Below the pieces are notes generated by a model. The model was not told the DNA's origin. It saw only the letters and a list, made by a program, of their open reading frames with translations, and did no database searches. Shown in pieces: positions 32,601 through 42,805 of a stretch of DNA of 42,805 nucleotides (position 1 is its first letter; the number at the start of each line of letters is the position of its first letter). Source of the stretch: Plantago elongata (Eukaryota > Streptophyta > Magnoliopsida > Lamiales > Plantaginaceae); the NCBI GenBank assembly GCA_036897095.1, contig JAYMSP010000730.1:1-42805 (forward strand), in the 5' to 3' direction. A program made the position numbers and the translations under genes.

Positions 32601-33663
32601 CACTGTCCCACCGGAGCTGCAAACAGATTTGAGGGAATCTAACATTCGATTGATAGATGTGGACGATACAATGATATGGAGTTCGACTGCTTCAGGAAAA
32701 CTTTCCTGCCAATCCGCATACAAGACCTTCAGCACACGGAATCAACAAACCTCCTCTCGAACTCAACAGTGGAAGTGCTTGTGGAAAAGCAGATTTCCGA
32801 ATAAATATAAACACTTCCTGTGGCTTGCGATCCAAAACAGGTTAGTAACTAATTCTTTGCGATTCACAAGGAAACTGACGGAAGATGCGTCTTGTTCACA
32901 ATGCGGAGTTGAGGCCGAAACGATAACTCACATCTTGAGGGACTGCACCATGGCTCGGAGCATATGGAAGGTCATATTGACCCCGGATGTCTATGTCAAG
33001 TTCATGGATATCCCTAAGGACTAGTGGTTTAAGGTATGTTTGACAGGTTCAATAGATACTAAATTGAACATCCCGACATCATGGTTGGCAATCTTCACTG
33101 CACTGTATGGAACATATGGACCGCTTGAAATTCCCGGATTTTCAGAGGAAGTATTGAAAGTGCTATTAAGCAGCTTGGATGGGGAATTCATGTGAAACTG
33201 AATCCTAACGACAACACCAAACTCAATAAAGGCGGGGAAAGACCGCAATCCGAGTGGGTGAAATTGAACGGAGATGGAAGTTGCCGACCGTAGCAGAATA
33301 TTGGAGCTATCAGAGGTGTTCTTCGAGATAGTGAGGGCATAAACCATCCCGAACCCCACAGTAAACAACACGGATTTGAAAAACATACTTCGAGGTCTGA
33401 AAATGGCATGGGAACAGCGTGTGCCCAAGATCCTGGTGGAGACAGACTCACGGGACATTTTCCAATGGCTCACGGAGGTTGAACCACCTCCACTGGAAGT
33501 TATGGATGACATTGGACAATGCAAGGAATTGCTTCATAAACCGTGGGAGATTGAACTATCCCAAATTCCCAGATCGGCTAACTCGTGTGCTGACGACCTA
33601 GCTAGGCTAGGATGTGATAGAAAGTTCGGGAAAGGCTATGGCATAACCCCCCAATTTATGTAA
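29678..33663 (+). pseudogene. LINE ORF2: endonuclease, reverse transcriptase, RNase H, broken
   Basis: The chosen start is ATG 29678 (MRVLTWNCQGAGGP), the usual start of the AP-type endonuclease. The endonuclease continues with WLAMGDFNEI and FSDHHPI. Reverse transcriptase blocks are HKAPGPDGIQAFIFQKCW, MKLDLEKAYDRVHWDFLEE and [11 protein letters not shown], and a catalytic motif reading FDDD at 31712-31723 in place of the usual FADD. A zf-RVT region (FPNKYKHFLWLAIQNRL, CSQCGVEAETITHILRDC) lies at 32770-32970. The RNase H end (KILVETDSRDIFQWL, SANSCADDLARLG) finishes at 33663. Stops and frameshifts occur near 29928, 30270, 30820, 31077, 31140, 31335, 31862, 32530 and 33023. Confidence 0.88.
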
Positions 33664-33894
33664 TTCCCACTTCAGGGATGAATCTTACATTTATGCATTA
33701 ATATATCTTTTTCAGCAAAAAAAAAAAAAAAAAAAGGAGTATGTTGTCAAATACTAAAAGGAAAGAATCCGTCTCGTGAGATACCCCTATTTATTGGAGA
33801 GTCTCGAAAGTTCCTGTCAAACATTAAAATTATATAATTATGCCTTTTAATTCAATTTGGTTTATGATGATTTTCACTGATCTTTTAATCCAGA

Positions 33895-34330
33895 ACCATG
33901 ACAAAAATGAGTCATGTAAAAACTAAGCAATATAATGTAAAAAATTAGACAATATAATGTGAATTCAATATCATGTAACACTACATAATTCTTTTCATGA
34001 ACTAAACAATATAATGTAAATACTATAGAATATCGACAGTTAAATTACACTAAAAACTTAACGATTCACTTAAAAAACTAGAATATATGTTATAAAACTA
34101 GACACTACTTTTTCATCGATTGATTTAGATTCTTCGGAGCATTTTTCTTAAAAACTAGATAATCTCCTTTATAAACTAGATAATATAATGTAAAAACTAG
34201 ACAATTAAGTTACATTGAGTGAGTAATTTTTGGACAAGCAATAAAACTAAACAATTGATTTTAAAAACTAGACAAATCAGTTACGAAACTAGATAATATG
34301 TTGTAAAAAGTAGATATTAAATTTTCATCG
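33895..34330. repeat. Degenerate ~21-bp repeat array inside a ~212-bp duplication
   Basis: Words of the form AAAACTAGACAATATAATGT recur about a dozen times with irregular spacing near 21-22 bp. A longer unit (TTTCATCGATT...TTAG.TTCTTC..AGCAT) appears at about 34111 and 34323, 212 bp apart, with repeat words between, suggesting a higher-order duplication. No gene. Confidence 0.7.
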
Positions 34331-34875
34331 ATTTCTTTAGTTTCTTCAAAGCATCTTGAACAGCTCGACCCGCACTGATACCAAGACAAATTTTTGTATA
34401 TATATTCCTTGGTCACATTACGATGGGGTGAAACTATTGATCTCACACCGCACTGTAGCAAAGAGATCCGCAATGTGCAATGATGGACATCAATAATCCC
34501 GCCTAATGTTCAATTTTTCCCTCAAAGTTAACAACAAACCCACAAGAAAAATGTAAAACTTACAAGCTCATATTTCCTCTTAGAACCAAAATTTTCTCAC
34601 AAAATAGACTTTTAGGCTTGAGAATTTGTTCAAAAATATCCCCACGGAGCCGGTGAACTCTTTACCTCTTACGTCTTGGTTATAAGTTGTTATCTGAATC
34701 ATGTAATTGAATAATAATCAACGCATGACAATTGTGAAAATGAAGACCAATTAATTCGAAAGTACTTGGTATGAGATTGGGTATTATAACATTTTGCTTG
34801 TTATGCCCCACACCTTCTTTATCGCAACCCGATAGTCCGTGAAATTTCACGTCAAAGTGCCCCTTGCGGGCTATG
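34331..34875. other. Non-coding DNA
   Basis: No gene supported. A tRNA-Met primer-like word is present at 34363-34384 on the minus strand, but I could not build an LTR element around it. Confidence 0.35.
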
Positions 34876-35945
34876 TTTTGAAAGCCGGATCAGGCCGGCC
34901 AGGCCGACTGGTTTAGCTAGGAAATCGACAGGCACCGGTTGGTTGTAGTGTTCAAAACCGACAAAAGGCCGTTTGACAAAAAACAGCCGAGCCAGTGGAA
35001 GGTTGGTGTGAACTGGAGAACCGCCGGCTTAGGATGGTTTAGTAAATTTAAAATTCCTGTTTTTCAAATAAACAACAAAAACTCAAAATCCTAAATTAGA
35101 TTATATAACCGTCCGTTGGTCTACTCTTTTTTCGTTCATTTTTGCTCTTTTTTTTTGTTTTTTTTGCTAATATTGATGATTCAAGATTAGAATCGATCTC
35201 TGGATTCTGCTCGGGAATTGGGTATGTTTTTGCATCTTTATCTCGGAATGAGTTAAGAGGAGTGAAATGTAAACGGGAAAGGAAGTGGAGAGGATGAACA
35301 ACAGTGAAGAGAAAATGATGAAGAAAGAGAGAGTAGATCATATGAAGAAGAGTAGATCAGGAGAGAAAAGGGAAAAAAAAGAGGGTGATAAAGATGGAGG
35401 AATAAATAGACTTGGGCCCTGTTTGCTATACCGCTGAAGTGGTCATTTTCCTATTCAAATCGAACATTTTGTACTAAAACATAATTAATTTCAATTAAAA
35501 AAATCCACTTAAATTCTATACCAATCAGTCCCTTGGATAGGTTAAAGTTGGCATATGTATAGCCGTAGTCCCACCACTTGTTTATTTATTTTTATCTTTT
35601 AGAATTACTTATTTATTTATTAACTAGGGAAATATATATTAAATTTAAATTTAAATGTTAATTATTTATTATTGTTAATTATTTTGTGTATCTAAATTAT
35701 TTTTGAAAATGTGAAGTTTTACCTAAAGAATTGTATTTATTTGATACAAAACCTATTTTATAATAATAAATATTATATAAATTAGACATATAAAAATTAT
35801 TTGAAATTTATGTGTAAAGCATGTAAATATTGTATTATAATATTATTTATGATGTCATACTGGTACAAACGGTTCAAAACTGTTCAACCGATCCAACCTT
35901 TTTTTGGGGTGATCGACTTACCTGTCTCGCCTGACTTTTAAAATA
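34876..35945. mobile_element. Degraded inverted-repeat transposon, hAT-like
   Basis: The left end TTTTGAAAGCCGGATCAGGC is mirrored by the right end read inward (TTTTAAAAGTCAGGCGAGAC). Inside, CACCGGTTGGTTG and GTTCAAAACCGAC on the left are mirrored by GGTTGGATCGGTTG and AGTTTTGAACCG on the right. The interior is AT-rich with no complete frame. The superfamily is a guess from the CCGG-rich ends. A small MITE is nested at 35414-35532. Confidence 0.5.
35414..35532. mobile_element. Small Tourist-like MITE
   Basis: The left end GGGCCCTGTTTGCTATACCG and the right end read inward (GGGACTGATTGGTATAGAAT) are inverted repeats that include the shared inner word AAGTGG. The ends resemble those of the MITE at 25011-25263. 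CTTG flanks both sides, not the expected three-base TWA, so the class is less sure. About 119 bp. Confidence 0.6.
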
Positions 35946-38259
35946 TAATTTACGAGTATACTGAAACCTTAACAGATAATAGTCGAAAAGTAAATTGTCC
36001 TTCACAAATGTTTTCCAACCAAGATCCTTTAACTTTTCTAGTGTAAACTGGCCAAATGTTGAAGTGCATATCTTGAATTCTTTTTTGACTTGGGCATGTC
36101 AAGTTGAAAATGTGGTGGAAGTTCCTGTAGACAAAAATATGTTAATTTTAATTAAATTCTAGTCGTGGTTTACCAAATATGAAAAAAAATCATAGTTCTA
36201 CTACCAACATGTTTAACACATACATTAAGTACAATTATTTATCAGGCGTATGAAAATATTGTGAGGTTTAAATAAAGGTAATACTTAACTAATTAAAAAT
36301 AATTAAATATTATCATAAACATTAGTTAAATAATGCGAACAAAGAATGCACAAGAAAAGATCTACAGTAGAGCATTATTTTGCGAATTTGATCACCTAAT
36401 GGGCAAAATTGGTGCATAAAAGCAAGAACAACGTGCAATTACAATTCTTTTTCTGGTCAGCTAGCCCAATTAATGAGCAATTGCAATTTCTGGTCCTCCT
36501 GAGTTTGTTTCTCTTTTTCTTGTCCTTCAAATTGTATTTGCATCTTTCCCGTAGTTCTTAAGGAAACTAACAATTATTTTGACAATTAATTTTATCTTCA
36601 ATTTAAGATTTTAAGGTTGTGGTTTTGTCAATTTGGAGGTCTTTTTTAATCTAAGGGCAGTCTTTGTAGTGAAAATTTTCATGATTTTGGACCAAAATCG
36701 AACAAGATTTTCTCTTAATTGAGGATGTAAAATGCATGTGTATGTAACGAGGACAAAAACAGACATGATCTCGATTGAAGGGACCGGAGATGCAATTTAT
36801 TCCATTAATAAATAATTAAAATAAAATGAAGATCATACCAACTCGGTTGTACATCCATCGGCTGTGAAAATTTTGTTGAATATTGGGAATTTCGCGTCCA
36901 ACATGATAAGAATGAACAATATCACCTTCTATGAAAAAGGAGTTTCAATTTAAAAACTAAATATGCATACATCAAGAACAAATACAAATATCTTATACAC
37001 TAATAATTAAATCCTATCAGATAAAGAAATGTATATTAAAGAAGATGAAAATAATGATTGGATTCTATGAAAGCGATGATAAAAATCTACATAAATACAT
37101 GGAGAACGTACATATACACTTGAAACTAGACGTTAAATAAGAATTGGATTGAACGAGAAACAAAGAAAATAAAAAGGGGATCTAGATACATGCTTCTATG
37201 CTTTCCTATTCTATTGTCCGGTTGAGAAATTAACGATGTCCGCCTGAGAAATAAAAAATCATGAAATGGGAGCGACTCATGATAGGCTCTCTTTTATACT
37301 TAGGTACATAGAGGGGGATGGGTTAGGTTCGAGGCCCAGATCCCATGTTTCTTCGGCTTCTACTCAATTGTCTTACATTTATGTCCATGAGCGGAATGTG
37401 TAATCTAGATCATGCAATACACTCGCTGTTTTGTTTTCTCATAGAGGGTGGTGGATTGGATTTGAGGCCCAATTTAAGTGTTTGTTAGGCTCCTTCTTCT
37501 ATTCTTACATTTATGTCCGACTTTAAATGATTATTTGAGCGAGCATTTTACATTTATTCTATGAAAGATGATTATAATATTATAAAAACTTGTGAGAGTC
37601 CTACAATATTGTATACTAATTGTGCAACATTATGTGTAAATTGTGCATTTTTGTGTATTATTGTATATTAGTTGTGCGGCTGAATCGTTTTGTGTACGAC
37701 TCTCAGGATTTCCCGGACTTTCAGGAGAGTTGCTCTTATAATATTGGTAATGAGAGGTGGTTCCTCCATATTCATCTATCCAACAATCCGACCACTAATG
37801 CACCGATACCTGGCCCATTGGACCTGCAAGGTCACAGTTGATTGGGCATACAAGTCATGTTGGTATAATATTGTCCTATTTGAGTCGGATCTCGCAAGGA
37901 TATAATATTAAAATCACCAAAAATGCCTTGTCCCTTTATGGTATGTAACAATGCATATATACCATTCATCTCAGTGTTTTTAACTGGATGCGGGTTACAC
38001 CCACCCACTAATGACGGGTGAAAAAACTTTAACCAACAACACATTTTATAAAAAAGTTAATTGGCAGGTGTGGATGAAAGTTGGGCGGTTTGTGTGGGTC
38101 GGTTTTTCACAACCCTAATTGAGAGTGGATGATATATTTATTGATGTTTCGGAGGCATCTGGTGCATTCTCAACACTTGTGGGTGGATATAAATGAGGTT
38201 AGATTGTATGAGTATAATTGGAGGAATTTTGTGTATATGTGAGATTATTGCTTTAACCG
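35946..38259. other. Non-coding DNA with weak repeats
   Basis: No gene supported. At 37308-37395 and 37443-37525 two diverged copies of a ~80-bp sequence (AGAGGG.GATGG...GAGGCCCA...TTACATTTATGTCC) occur ~135 bp apart. At about 37975-38120, CACCC/GGGTG-rich sequence (GCGGGTTACACCCACCC, GTGTGGGTCGG) resembles the subterminal parts of the hAT MITE at 2345-2895 and is probably a remnant of a related element. Confidence 0.4.
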
Positions 38260-38269
38260 AGGATTATAC

Positions 38270-39115
38270 ATTTATACTATTAAAATAGTAACTGGACCGG
38301 AATTGACACTTAAAGATACAAACAGACTGCTCTGTGTGTCCACAATATCGAAATGCAGAGTAATCAGTTTTCCAGTGTTTGCAGAACACTAAGCAATAGA
38401 TCGCAACTAGAAACTTATATAAATAATCTTTGACAGAAGAGACAGTGGAATAAGAACACGAGATATAAGTTTCTAGTAGATTATCTATGTCGATAATCCA
38501 CCGAGCATCAAGGAAAAATATATCCACTATATACAAATAATGAATACAAAGAACTAGTCAAGTTCGATTCTCCGGAATCTCTCTAGATGCAAATAACTAA
38601 ACAATTGTAAAGTACTAACTCTACCAATCTATCTATCAATCTAAGGTCAATAGGAAGACACAACTTAGCAAACTATGACAAATACGAGAACTTGGCTTGA
38701 CAGAATTTCGGCCGCGTGTGCTAGCTTATGCTCGATATATGTCTTCTTCATGGAGCTCTCTCTATATATAGGTGTTGGTGACACCATCATATTGCACATC
38801 GAACTCTAGAAGGAATGGTGTTATGATAATATGGGAAGTCTTCTCCTAGTCGACTTCTACTTGCCATCAAGAGTCTTCCTTTTCCTTGTTGTCTTCGACT
38901 TGCCTTCTACTTGAAGATTCTGCTCGATCTCTTGTCCTACAATATCTGCACAAAATACTCAACCCAACTATGGAACTATTTAGATGTTAGAAAAGTATAA
39001 ACTATATTCGTTATATATATATATATAATTAGATATTGAAAGTGTGGTCTGGATCCTGATCTGTCCGGAACACTGAATACTCAGTGTAACCAGATCACCC
39101 AGAATACCACACTTA
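38270..39115 (-). repeat. Probable 3' LTR of the Sirevirus-like element
   Basis: It follows the polypurine tract CTAAGGGGGAG (minus strand; plus 39120-39130). It contains a strong TATA box, CTATATATA, at 38762-38770 in a sensible U3/R position and a TATA microsatellite at 39016-39027. Exact ends cannot be set because the partner LTR is not in the window. Confidence 0.5.
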
Positions 39116-39119
39116 TAAT

Positions 39120-39559
39120 CTCCCCCTTAGTTTATGCCTTTCTACATATCACAATAAATCTGTGAAGAAGATAGAAACAAGTGCACAATTAACAACCAAT
39201 TAATTTTAATACTTCAAGAATTTTACTCCCCCTCAGTATCAGAACTAGCTATAGCATAAGACAAAAGATACCCAACAAAATTGAAATATAAGTACATGCC
39301 AAAAACAAAAAAAAGAAGGGAGCAGATTCCCCCTAAATTAGACAGAGTTTAGACTAGAGGAAGAGTAAGGAAGAGAGAAAGAAGGATTATAGTTCAGAAT
39401 TCAGAAGTAGTTAAACAAAGACACAGAATATAAGGTCAGAATGTTTGGTGTCCTCATCACACCGTTACTGCATATGTTTCCAACACATCATTGTCACTGG
39501 CTGCTACTTGAGCTTGACTGCACTTGTTCATCTTCACCATCATCCTCTCCCCCTTGATG
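39120..39559 (-). promoter_or_regulatory. Four polypurine-tract motifs
   Basis: On the minus strand, AAGGGGGAG-type tracts lie at 39120-39130, 39226-39236, 39327-39336 and 39545-39559. The one nearest the LTR would prime plus-strand DNA synthesis; multiple copies upstream of the 3' LTR are typical of Sireviruses. Confidence 0.65.
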
Positions 39560-39677
39560 CGCAGAAAGCATGGTCTCTAAGTTCCTTTGCATAACCTGTA
39601 GATTCCTGATATGCTCTTGATTGAATTGACTTGTGCATGTAGGATCTCCTTGGAATCAACACAGCTCCAACCACATT

Positions 39678-41203
39678 TTATGCCCCAATATTGACATCAA
39701 ACCATGGTAGATCCTTGATGTGTGCTCCACTCAGAAAACCAAGGGAAATATTGACCATACCTACATCTTCCAGGACATCCTTGCATTTCAAAGTGAGGCC
39801 TTTAGAGATCAGTACCCGATGGATGAGTGTGGAAAAATGTAGAATGGATGAATTGGCCTTTACAGTGATAGTGTTGAGATGAGCATATATCCAGTGCCCA
39901 ATACTCACAAGTAACCCCACTTTAAGCTTGTAGATAAGCACGACCACATCCGCATGAACATAGGTGGTGTTGGAGGTGGGGAGCCAGTTGGTGATCGACA
40001 GTTGGAATAGGATAATACAAAGAGAAGTAAGCTGGGAGGCCTTGATCTTTTCACTCTCTGGCCATATAGACATCTTACCCCTAGTTAACTCCTGTACCAC
40101 CACATCTCTATCTAGTTCCTCATCATCATCATCAGTTTGCGGGAAACCCAAAATGTCATTGAGAATTTCAAGTGAAAAATCAAATACCCTTTTGCAAACA
40201 TAAACTTTGCAGAAATTAGGAGATGAGGGATCTGCAAACCGTTTGGTAATGTTCCCATAGAACTCACGGAGAAATGTAGGAGAAATTTGACCTAGGACCT
40301 AACATAAGCAAGAAAATGACAACTCTCCAGAAATTCAAACGCTCAGTTACCCTTGAAATCAAGCACATGAATGGACCTTTCACACATAATCCTTTCCTCC
40401 TCAATCTCATGGAACGACTATCTAAGGGACTTAAAAAAGAAGACATCATCATATGCATTAACAAGAATGTAAGCACGAGGAGGAGTTCTACCTTTCTTGG
40501 ATTTTCCTTTGCGACGAGAAGAAGTGGCCTTGTTCTTGCCTTTGTTTGAGGACTTGCAAGCAGCCTTTTGCCTCTTTGGACCGGTGTTTTCACAACACCC
40601 TCCCCAGTGGAAACAGCAAAAGAATCATCAAGATGCTCTTGTTCGGGGAGAAAGGATTTTTCACGATAGTCGTCAGCATCCATGGGCTCTTCAGCAGCTG
40701 GAGTTTGCACAGTTGGGGGCTTAGTGGAAGCCTCTGCCAAATTCTCTTCAACCCTTGGAGGATCGACAGTAGTCTCAGCATCAATTGATGCGTTGTTGAC
40801 CACTGGTTCCTTTAAGGGTGTCTCCACCACACCCAGATTCGGGTGATCAGTTGGGTCGCTTAAATTTTGAAATTTAGGAGTGTCCATCACCAGTGGCAGT
40901 GCACTATCATCTAAACACCTTTTCATTTCCTGTTTCAGATAACATGATCACATCAGTAGGACCAACCCTTAGAAGAAGGGGTTCATCCCGGATTCCAATT
41001 CCTTGGACAACGGTATCGCTTGGCTGACAATGCAGGTTGAGATTGCCAATGAGGGCGAAGCAGAACGGGCACAGTGGTGGGAGGTACAATCGTGAGTAGT
41101 GAAGCTGGAAGAGGAGATTTGGCAACATGGGTTTTGGTTTTTTACTAGAGGAAGGAGAGGGAGTGGTTTTGAGCTTTCTTTTGGCTAATCGACGGAGAGC
41201 CAT
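39678..41203 (-). pseudogene. Envelope-like ORF with putative plant transposon domain
   Basis: Starts MALRRLAKRKLKTTPSPSSS at 41203. A frameshift near 40920 leads into an acidic, Pro/Glu/Thr-rich stretch (PTVQTPAAEEPMDADDYRE), then Lys/Arg-rich sequence and further frame changes near 40480 and 40150. The last part (40151-39678) carries SITNWLPTSNTTYVHADVVV and SILHFSTLIHRVL, matching the pattern of the putative plant transposon domain (Pfam Transposase_32) found in the third ORF of some Sirevirus and LARD-type elements. Its role is unknown; the envelope label in the literature is by position only. It is not intact. Confidence 0.6.
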
Positions 41204-42558
41204 GACAGTATAGAAGGTAAGTTTGAGGAAAAAGATGGTTATTTTGAGGATTAGGGTTTGGAAGACACATGACGAAGATGGAATAATGAGGAAGGAAAAA
41301 CGGAGAAGAAGAAGTTATATGATGGAAGGTGAAACGACTCTCTTGATTAGTAGAGACGTGTCACCGAGGGAGGGAGGGAGTTAGTAGTTGGTTATTGGGC
41401 TAAGATTGTGGGTTAATGGGCACAAAATCCTTAACCTGCCAAAACTCGAGAAAAGAAAGTGGGGAGTTATGGTAACACAATCTGTATAATTGGGAGAAGA
41501 TTAGATCAATCAAGGAACTAAATTAGAGATAAATAATAGAACTTAAGGAATAACTCCGATTTTAAATCACAACAAGAAACATGAAACATAACTCAGGTTC
41601 TAATCTATTCAATAATCTAGGACCCGAAAAAAATTAACCCCCAACTCACCCACACACACAAGACACGCGAAAGAGAAGGACGAGAAGAGAAGAAGCGGGA
41701 AAGAAGAGAACTAGAGATAAAGAGCAAGTTACTGACTTAAGATATAACTAGGGAAAGAGAATAAAGTAAACCAGACAAGACAATGTTGGTGGCACACCAG
41801 ATCTAAACAAATCTCCAAGAGACATAGAAGGTACGTAGGTGGGGAGAAATGCACACAACCCAGGAGAATGGTTTTATCAGAATACAAGGAACATCTCCGG
41901 ACTTTTTATTGTACTCCACGATGTCCACAATAAATAAAGTACATAAAGCATAAAAATGGTTGTGTGTGTGTGTGTATAATTTTTTAACTTTGTCTAGTGA
42001 GTAGGACACACAATGAATGTCGGAAACCGGAGCCCCATACACCCCACTGGTATCACAAGACTTGATCATTAAAACATGTGTGCACATAGGACTGAATGCA
42101 GGCAGCCAGAACTCCATATACCCTAGGATCCCAATGCATGCACATTATGTGTCTCACCTTTATAGAAACTGCCTTAAGTAAGACAATCACACTGAATGCT
42201 GGCGGCATGAATCCCAAGCACCCCAGTATGAAAGCAAACTGTGTTTAGCAGTTCCGAATGCACAAACATAGACGAAAAATAAAAGCAAACGGTCAAAGGG
42301 GGTATTTATTAGAACCGAAAACAAACCAAGAGTCCAGAACCCACAACTTAAGCTGTGCAGCACACACGAAGGTTTTTTAGTTTTAATATAAAGGAGAGAA
42401 GACAGATCAAGAGAACACACAACCCAATTAAGAGAAGTAAATTCAACTCTTATTCCCTTAGAAACACTTAGCTAGTAACAAGAGGACACGACGAAGAAGA
42501 GAAGAAGAAGAGACAACACATGATCATAACATACAACACCACAAGCAAGAACAAGTGT
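41204..42558. other. Pol-less spacer of the Sirevirus-like element
   Basis: The position where integrase, reverse transcriptase and RNase H should be encoded has no such sequence on either strand. It holds a TG microsatellite (41956-41974), long CT-rich runs on the minus strand resembling a leader (41640-41720), and three diverged 37-bp repeats at 42014, 42093 and 42193. Confidence 0.55.
42014..42229. repeat. Three dispersed copies of a 37-bp repeat
   Basis: Copies start at 42014, 42093 and 42193 with TGAATG, then (on average) GG..GCC.GAACTCCATACACCCCA. Spacing is 79 and 100 bp. They align without gaps at roughly 55-65 percent identity by eye. Confidence 0.6.
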
Positions 42559-42805
42559 TTACCAAGTGGTGATCATGGTGGTCGCCACACACGGTTTTAC
42601 CAAGTAATAGTTGTCATAAGTCCTAGTGCCAGACATAACCCGTAGATTGTCAGTGTTTACCACTTCACAAGATTCCCTTTCTAATAGTACCTGCAGACCA
42701 TCATCACATAGTTGACTAATGGTAATCAGGTTAGACATTAATCCTTCTATCAAGAGGACTTGTTTCAAAGGAGGAAGTCCTGGTGTGTTAAGTGCAGGCC
42801 CGACT
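42559..42805 (-). pseudogene. Copia pol fragment, protease/pre-integrase junction
   Basis: The open frame enters from the right edge and reads LNTPGLPPLKQVLLIEGL, then SNLITISQLCDDGLQVL and GTRTYDNYYLV. The GL.SNLITISQLCD core is characteristic of the segment between protease and the GAG_pre-integrase domain in Sirevirus-type copia elements. It ends at a stop at 42559-42561, far short of the integrase core. It is 5'-incomplete because of the window edge. Confidence 0.75.

Larger units (their letters stand above)
28030..33735 (+). mobile_element. Near full-length L1-type LINE, plus strand
   Basis: The element has two consecutive ORF remnants (28052-29643 and 29678-33663) and a short 3' end with a poly(A) tract at 33718-33735. 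ORF1, endonuclease, reverse transcriptase and RNase H are all recognisable, so it was probably inserted nearly complete and then decayed. The exact 5' end is uncertain, and I found no clear target duplication (bases after the A tract are GGAGTATGTTG). Confidence 0.9.
38270..42805 (-). mobile_element. Sirevirus-like Ty1/copia element, 3' part, minus strand, partial
   Basis: Read on the minus strand from the right window edge: a short pol fragment with the protease/pre-integrase junction (42559-42805), a 1.35-kb stretch without pol, an envelope-like ORF with a putative plant transposon domain (39678-41203), four polypurine tracts (39120-39559), then a probable LTR (38270-39115). An extra ORF after pol and repeated polypurine tracts are known Sirevirus traits. 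Integrase, reverse transcriptase and RNase H are absent where they should lie, so this copy is deleted. The 5' LTR would be outside the window. Confidence 0.7.

Noticed and set aside
34363-34384. Minus-strand TTGGTATCAGTGCGGG resembling a tRNA-Met primer-binding site
   Set aside because: The adjoining sequence does not end in CA, no LTR pair or polypurine tract could be found, and no retroelement coding sequence follows.

Overview
The window looks like nuclear DNA of a flowering plant, most probably a eudicot. It is AT-rich, has sparse genes (one with a GT-AG intron, one intronless pentatricopeptide gene of the land-plant PLS class), and most of the rest is recognisable transposon debris: Ty1/copia and Sirevirus-like LTR elements, two L1-type LINEs, hAT and Harbinger-type MITEs, and a tiny tRNA-derived SINE. 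I cannot name the species.

Only three genes look intact. A SKIP34-like small coiled-coil protein lies on the minus strand (7000-7308). A PLS-class PPR protein with a C-terminal E region lies on the plus strand (22179-23798). A two-exon armadillo-repeat protein lies on the minus strand (26121-27180). They are separate loci with no sign of joint function.

Left part (1-7500): a broken LINE-type RNase H fragment next to a tRNA-like SINE copy (880-1283), a hAT-like MITE (2345-2895), a possible Stowaway-like element (3010-3469), a degraded inverted-repeat element (4388-4927), a strong unclassified hairpin (5161-5337), then the SKIP34-like gene. Middle (7507-17545): a Ty1/copia element with both LTRs and a broken polyprotein, whose 3' LTR carries a 74-bp duplication and is cut by a ~1.1-kb fold-back element (12367-13449). 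This is followed by a 5'-truncated LINE on the minus strand.

From 17777 to 21400 there are two more SINE copies, a degraded probable transposase remnant and a 21-bp minisatellite that is open on both strands. After the PPR gene comes a non-autonomous hAT with a perfect 8-bp target duplication and a nested Harbinger MITE (24273-25307), then the armadillo gene, then a long LINE on the plus strand with both ORFs (28030-33735, all reading frames broken).

The right part (33900-42805) has a second 21-bp-type array, a hAT-like element with another nested MITE, and the 3' part of a Sirevirus-like copia element on the minus strand that runs off the window. That element keeps an envelope-like ORF and several polypurine tracts but lacks integrase, reverse transcriptase and RNase H inside this window. 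I did not find a clearly new enzymatic system. The most unusual signals are the miniature SINE family, the fold-back, the paired 21-bp arrays, the hairpin at 5161-5337 and the pol-deleted Sirevirus-like element.
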